DNA of 64,000 bases, taken from assembly GCA_934661195.1 (NCBI GenBank), contig CAKUJD010000004.1, positions 186,001 through 250,000 of the forward strand, read 5' to 3'. This document shows positions 59,735-64,000 of the stretch, one piece after another. This stretch comes from an uncultured Muribaculaceae bacterium (GTDB lineage Bacteria; Bacteroidota; Bacteroidia; Bacteroidales; Muribaculaceae). Every line of letters starts with the position of its first letter. The first letter of the stretch is position 1. Both the position numbers and the translations under genes were made by a program. The notes beneath the pieces were generated by a model. The model ran no database searches. It worked only from the letters and a program-made list of their open reading frames with translations, and was not told the origin of the DNA.

Positions 59735-60739
59735 TTATTGGGCCCGGCTAATCAGTCGGCTACACTTCTGCACAACTAAAATACCCAATGAACAGCAAAT
59801 CAGGCTGACAGCAGAGAATGCCAGATTCAGCCATACGCCATCGTCCATAACGTCGACGCTGATGTGCATCACGTATACCATAAACCCCTTGATGAATGTG
59901 AACGACATCAAGTGGAATCCGCAAATGTAGAGCGTGTTGCGTGAAACAAACATCAAAGCCCGCCTGCAAATGGAGGGCAATATTGATTCAGTCCAAGAGC
60001 ATATCCACATGGTGGCGTAGACGCCACAGGCTCCGCCCGCCAGAAACGGCAGATAGTGGTTATAGAAGTTTTTGTGCATGTTGATGCGCCCGTTGAAGTG
60101 GGCTACGGCAATTGTGGCTGCGAAGCACAAAATGGCCGCCGCAGTGTTTCTGAACCCAATGCCGGCAAGGCGCGACTCTTGTCCCAATGAATAGAATACC
60201 ATTGCCACCAGGGCGGTGCCAAGGCTGAACGGAAGTGTGACGGGATTGTATTGGCTGTTGGCAAACCCCAATATGGCAATCGCAGTTGTGATGCATAAGC
60301 GAGTTGTGCGCGATTTGTTGTGGTAAATGGCATAGTAGCCAATTTCCACCACGAATAGGCACATCAAAAACCACAGTGGCACGTCGTGCAGCATCAGGGG
60401 CCCATTGCCAAGCAGTGCAGCCTTAAGCGGTGTTAACGGGCTCACCGCCCCATCGTGCCCACTGCCCACATGGCGTGCCACAATCAGCCAAAACAGGTAT
60501 GTGGCGAGGTTGATGGCAAAGTAGGGAACCATGAGCCGATGAAACCGTTGCTCGATGAAACTGCGCTTTTGCGGATGTCTTGCAAAACTGAACAGATAGC
60601 CCGAAATGAAAAAGAACAGGGGCATGTGGAACACATAAATCCAGTCTTGCAGTGGCTTCCACAGCATAGTGTGGGCGTAAATCACCAGAAATATGCCCAA
60701 AGCCTTTGCATTGTCGATTGAGTCAATTCTTTTCTGCAT
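59735..60739 (-). CDS. Acyltransferase-3 family membrane O-acyltransferase
   Basis: A 334-residue polytopic inner-membrane protein with about ten hydrophobic segments. The N-terminal signature (IDSIDNAKALGIFLVIYAHTM) carries the conserved His23, and the FHMPLFFFISGYLF block follows at about 37-50. Family members acetylate exported sugars, for example O-antigen, capsule or exopolysaccharide. It starts 17 bases inside the end of the phosphoethanolamine-transferase-like gene, so the two are translationally linked and probably modify the same envelope glycan or lipid. Confidence 0.9.
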   Translation of the reverse strand: MQKRIDSIDNAKALGIFLVIYAHTMLWKPLQDWIYVFHMPLFFFISGYLFSFARHPQKRSFIEQRFHRLMVPYFAINLATYLFWLIVARHVGSGHDGAVSPLTPLKAALLGNGPLMLHDVPLWFLMCLFVVEIGYYAIYHNKSRTTRLCITTAIAILGFANSQYNPVTLPFSLGTALVAMVFYSLGQESRLAGIGFRNTAAAILCFAATIAVAHFNGRINMHKNFYNHYLPFLAGGACGVYATMWICSWTESILPSICRRALMFVSRNTLYICGFHLMSFTFIKGFMVYVMHISVDVMDDGVWLNLAFSAVSLICCSLGILVVQKCSRLISRAQ

Positions 60740-62276
60740 TGCCAGTGGGTGTTAGGTGAAACACGTCGTCGCCGGGGTTGAGCCACCGTGTGGCTATGTC
60801 GCCGGCGTCAATCATCGAGTGGAACAGAAACGATGAGTTGTAGCGCTTGTAGCGGTTGGCGCGCAGGGCTGCGGCCTTGCCGGGGTGGCGCGCCACATAT
60901 TTGTCGCTCATCCACACCCAGCAGCCCGGGTAGTGCAGCGGCGGAGCGTCCTGGCCGTGGCCGAATATGCCGTTCTCGCCAAGATTCTCGCCGTGGTCCG
61001 ACAGATATACTACAATGGCGTTGAGGCCGCGCAGGCGGTTGCGCACCTCATTCCAGAAGTGGTCGGAATACAGCACCGAGTTGTCGTAGGAGTTGATGAA
61101 CTCCTCGCGGCTGTTGGCGCTGAGCACACGGCTTTCCAACTCTGGCTTCCAGCGGGCGAATTGCCGCGGATAGTGTGAGTTGTACCACCAGTGTGACCCT
61201 ATGGTGTGCAATATCAGCAGCTGACGCTTGTGCCCCTGCTTGAGCTGTGCATCGAGCACGGGCAGCACGTCGCCGTCGAGCCACTGGTCGAATATGTAGA
61301 GCGACTTGCCGCTGTTCACATAGGCCAGCGTGTCGGCCTCCTTCATGAAGTAGGTGAACGTCTTTATGTTTTCCTGATTGGCAATCCACGCTGTGTGGTA
61401 GCCGGCCTTCTTGAATATGTCGATAAACGACCGTTCGTCATACATGCGGTCGATGTGGTTGCGGTCGGCGCGTGTGAGTATGTAGGGCACGCTCTTGTGC
61501 GTGAAGCCGAACTCCGAGTAGATGTTGCGCATCGACACCACATTGCTCTCGCGGCACAGCAGCGGGGTGGTGGGGCGCTGGTAGCCGTTGATTTGCATGT
61601 TGGCGGCCCGCAGCGTTTCGCCTATTATCAGCACCACGGTTATCGAGTCGCTGCTGCAGGTGGCCTTGCCGCTGAATGCCGGGCGCGACTCTGAAGCCGT
61701 TTCATGCTCCGCCAGATAGGTGCACACCGATGCCCCGAGGTTGAACGGCAGCCGCGCCATCACCGGGCGCTGCAGGGCGCTGATGCCGGTGAACGCCAGC
61801 AGCATGGCTGCCGGCAGCGCGGTGTGCAGCCACCAGGGGTCGAACTTCACTCGCTTGCACCTTATCCATGCGGACCACACTGCCAGGGCAAGGGCCGCCA
61901 GCATGGCCGCTATCAGCTGCCACGTGACCACGTCGAGGCTGGTGCGCATGTCGTTGACAATGGCGAGGTCGATTGCCATGGGGGTTAGCGACACACCGCT
62001 GGTGTAGCGGAAGTAGGCCGCCGCTGCGCACAGTGTGCTCAGGATGGGAAATGTGATGGCAAACACTGTGCGGCTCACGCTCAGCAGCCACAGCAGGGCA
62101 AACGTGGCCGCGGCCACCGTGCCCCACTGCATGGCCAGAATCATAAGGTCGCCTACCGACTTGAACGGGGAGTCGCTGAAGTCGGCCATGGTGAAGCACA
62201 GGGCGTAGCACAGTGTGATTGCCGCTACAAACGGCAGCGGTCGCAGCAGCGGCTTGAGTGATGATGGCAGTTTCAT
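60723..62276 (-). CDS. Phosphoethanolamine transferase-like protein (EptA/CptA type)
   Basis: A 517-residue inner-membrane enzyme of the alkaline-phosphatase/sulfatase fold. Five transmembrane helices (about 13-175) precede a periplasmic catalytic domain. Seen: the metal-site Glu220 in IIGETLRAAN, the likely nucleophile Thr259 in FTHKSVPYIL, and YLSDHGENLGENGIFGHG with metal-binding Asp/His. The family moves phosphoethanolamine from phosphatidylethanolamine to lipid A or core sugar, which can change resistance to cationic peptides. No regulator lies adjacent. The acceptor here cannot be read from the sequence. Confidence 0.88.
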   Translation of the reverse strand: MKLPSSLKPLLRPLPFVAAITLCYALCFTMADFSDSPFKSVGDLMILAMQWGTVAAATFALLWLLSVSRTVFAITFPILSTLCAAAAYFRYTSGVSLTPMAIDLAIVNDMRTSLDVVTWQLIAAMLAALALAVWSAWIRCKRVKFDPWWLHTALPAAMLLAFTGISALQRPVMARLPFNLGASVCTYLAEHETASESRPAFSGKATCSSDSITVVLIIGETLRAANMQINGYQRPTTPLLCRESNVVSMRNIYSEFGFTHKSVPYILTRADRNHIDRMYDERSFIDIFKKAGYHTAWIANQENIKTFTYFMKEADTLAYVNSGKSLYIFDQWLDGDVLPVLDAQLKQGHKRQLLILHTIGSHWWYNSHYPRQFARWKPELESRVLSANSREEFINSYDNSVLYSDHFWNEVRNRLRGLNAIVVYLSDHGENLGENGIFGHGQDAPPLHYPGCWVWMSDKYVARHPGKAAALRANRYKRYNSSFLFHSMIDAGDIATRWLNPGDDVFHLTPTGNAEKN

Positions 62277-62292
62277 TTGCTTTTTAATATTG

Positions 62293-62332
62293 ACAAAGGC
62301 AAGCGGTGCGCAATGCAGCCACTTGCCTTTGT
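62293..62332 (-). terminator. Hairpin between the PorZ-like gene and the EptA-like gene
   Basis: Perfect 11-base arms ACAAAGGCAAG (62293-62303) and complement (62322-62332) around an 18-base loop. It falls 34 bases after the stop of the PorZ-like gene and just before the EptA-like start. Confidence 0.65.
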
Positions 62333-62365
62333 GTGATGTTTATTGCTTGCTGTATGCTGGCCGCA

Positions 62366-64000
62366 TCAGCGTATAATCATGATTTTGGTCACGGCCGAGT
62401 TGCTGCCCTCAGCCTCGCTTTGGCTGGCAAACACGAAGTACACGCCCGTCTTCACGCGTGCGCCGCTTTCGTTGCAGCCGTCCCAGGTGGCCATGCCGCC
62501 GTTCGACTTCAGCTGCTTCACCACATTGCCCGCAGGGTCGGTGATTTTCACCAGTGAGTTGTCCATAAGGCCCTTGATGGTGATTAGGCCGGTGAAGTCG
62601 GGCCGCACGGGGTTGGGGTAGGCGTAGACGCTGCTGTAGTCGCTCTCGGCGGGGGTGGAATCGCTGAAGTACTCAAAGAAGCCGTTGTCGGTGATCACAT
62701 ACACCGAGTTGTTGTTTGGATTGCAGCACACGGCATATATGGTGTTCGACGTGAGGTAGCTGTTCGACGAGGTGAACTGCTTGATGATTTCCGAGCCGTC
62801 GGCGCTCACCAGAAACAGGCCCGATGAGTTGGTGCCAATCCACTTGCGGTTGGAGCCGTCGACGGCGATGCTGTTCACCTGAATTCCGTCGAGCAGGTAG
62901 TCGGCGAGGTTGGTGCCGTCGTTGCGCGGCACCTTGATGTGGTTGATGCGGAAGTTTTGCGAGTAGGCCTCTTTGGGATCAAACGACACCACACCTTCGG
63001 TGCTGCCCATCCACACCTTGCCGTTCAGGTCCTCCACAAGGCTGGTCACATAGCCCCACTTGTATATTTTGCCGTCCTGGTCGGTGAATGTGGAATAGCT
63101 TGCGCTCTTTATGGTCGACGACGGATTGCCACCGTCGTTGAAAAACACTATTGGCTTTTCATAGTCGCCGCAAGAGTATATCTTGTCGTCGGTCTTGCTC
63201 ATGCCCAGCAGTCGGCCGCGCTTGTTGCTCTGAATGTTGGCAATGGAGGGGGTGATCCAGTCGCTCTTGGTCACGCTCTCGGACTGCCGCTTGCTCTTGG
63301 GCAGGGCCAGCACTTGGTGGCTGCCTGCATGCACTACCCACAGCGTGCCTGCACGGTCGATCATGGGGATTGCGTGGCAGTAGTAATTGCTGTTGTTCTC
63401 CATGGGGCTGTTGGTCCAGTTGTAGGCTTGAACCACCTTGTCGCCCTTCACCTTAAGCACGCCGAACCACCACGAGCCCAGGTAGTAGGTGCTTGCGTCA
63501 TCGGGGTCGGGAGTCACCCAGTAGGTGCCCGTGTTAAGGGTGATAGAGTTGCGTCCTGGAGCCAAAGTGGACCAGTCGGCTGTGGGCGTCACGTCGGCCC
63601 AGCTGCTGCCGTCGTAGGTGTTGACTGCCATGGGCATGAATTGGTCGCCAAAGAAGTGGTTGGTGCCCGTTGAACTCACATACAGCTTGTTGTCGAGCTT
63701 GTTGAATGTCATGTAGAACGGAGTGCCCATCGAGAGTCCCGTGGGCTTGAAGTATTCGCCCGACACACCATTGTCAATCAGGTGCAGGCCCTTGCTGCCC
63801 AATGCCCACCACTTGCCTTCGGCGGCGCTGCTCATGATGTCCTTGGATGGGTTGCTCACCAAGGTGGCGTTGTTGCCGTTGGAGTCGAAGGTGTAGTAGT
63901 AGTCCAAACTGGGACCGAAGTTGGCAATGATGCCGCTGGGGGTGCGCTGCACACTGGTGGGAGCAGCCTTGGTTATCAGGCTGCCTGTGAGTGAAATGGC
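62366..64000 (-). CDS. PorZ-like beta-propeller protein, partial at window end
   Basis: The frame is open to the window edge, so the N-terminus is missing; at least 544 residues are present. Repeated propeller blades with W/Asp/Gly motifs (WWALGSKGLHLIDNG, WVVHAGSHQVLALP, VWMGSTEGVVSF, WIGTNSSGLFLV) match two-component-regulator-type propellers. The C-terminal 85 residues (VYAYPNPVRPDFTG ... LVKITDPAGNVV ... GVYFVFASQ ... KIMIIR) closely resemble the end of PorZ, a surface component of the type IX secretion attachment complex. PorZ is the best call, but some free-standing propeller proteins have similar tails. A hairpin follows the stop. Confidence 0.72.
   Translation of the reverse strand, partial: AISLTGSLITKAAPTSVQRTPSGIIANFGPSLDYYYTFDSNGNNATLVSNPSKDIMSSAAEGKWWALGSKGLHLIDNGVSGEYFKPTGLSMGTPFYMTFNKLDNKLYVSSTGTNHFFGDQFMPMAVNTYDGSSWADVTPTADWSTLAPGRNSITLNTGTYWVTPDPDDASTYYLGSWWFGVLKVKGDKVVQAYNWTNSPMENNSNYYCHAIPMIDRAGTLWVVHAGSHQVLALPKSKRQSESVTKSDWITPSIANIQSNKRGRLLGMSKTDDKIYSCGDYEKPIVFFNDGGNPSSTIKSASYSTFTDQDGKIYKWGYVTSLVEDLNGKVWMGSTEGVVSFDPKEAYSQNFRINHIKVPRNDGTNLADYLLDGIQVNSIAVDGSNRKWIGTNSSGLFLVSADGSEIIKQFTSSNSYLTSNTIYAVCCNPNNNSVYVITDNGFFEYFSDSTPAESDYSSVYAYPNPVRPDFTGLITIKGLMDNSLVKITDPAGNVVKQLKSNGGMATWDGCNESGARVKTGVYFVFASQSEAEGSNSAVTKIMIIR

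Noticed and set aside
1..64000. CRISPR arrays, tRNA or rRNA genes, prophage
   Set aside because: I found no regularly spaced direct repeats, no cloverleaf or rRNA-like stretches and no phage genes. A tRNA scan would be decisive.

Overview
The window reads as chromosome from a fairly GC-rich member of the Bacteroidales, most likely Muribaculaceae or a close relative. Supporting this are promoters of the Bacteroidetes type (-7 box TAnnTTTG, often with TTTG about 18-21 bases upstream), TonB-dependent outer-membrane proteins with an N-terminal carboxypeptidase-like domain, a PorZ-like type IX secretion protein, secreted proteins sharing one type of C-terminal tail, and a Bacteroidetes-style FtsL and division cluster. 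The family-level placement is inference. Coding is dense on both strands and nearly all genes are intact. I saw no rRNA, tRNA or CRISPR array.

Layout. 1-2808 (+): 3' part of uvrC, then dtd, a MazG-like pyrophosphohydrolase and deoC. 3150-6025 (+): an SGNH hydrolase and an MBOAT O-acyltransferase, start and stop overlapping. 6451-10860 (-): MsbA-like ABC exporter, purN, a small outer-membrane protein and a membrane-embedded AraC regulator in one closely spaced run. 11064-19643: flavodoxin and a large TonB-type outer-membrane protein (+), dnaX (-), and a 950-residue secreted multidomain protein (+). 19740-20830 is an AT-rich island with a 21-bp perfect inverted repeat, an orphan exported protein and the tail of an IS3-type transposase. 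20912-23796 (-): pdxJ-exbB-exbD-tonB, divergent from nadK and a YgjP-like metalloprotease. 25651-30622: LysM glucosaminidase, cytidine deaminase, a LytS/LytR-type two-component pair, thyA and folA.

30876-46732 (+) is a nearly complete division and cell-wall cluster: rsmH, ftsL, ftsI, murE, mraY, murD, ftsW, murG, murC, ftsQ, ftsA, ftsZ. mraZ is absent. Its most unusual part lies between ftsA and ftsZ (44788-45295). A decayed, frameshifted second copy of the ftsA-end/ftsZ-start junction is inserted there, so the order is ftsA, broken ftsZ head, second ftsA tail, intact ftsZ.

46793-64000: YqeY-like protein, serS, a BspA-type leucine-rich-repeat protein, an 860-base gene-free stretch with paired palindromes, YebC-like regulator and pheT (-), a secreted protein (-), a TonB-dependent receptor with a Cys-rich heavy-metal-binding partner (+), and on the minus strand an acyltransferase-3 gene, a phosphoethanolamine-transferase-like gene and a PorZ-like gene running off the end. 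Much of the window concerns building and decorating the envelope: peptidoglycan precursors and septation, polysaccharide O-acetylation, lipid export, TonB energisation and protein secretion.
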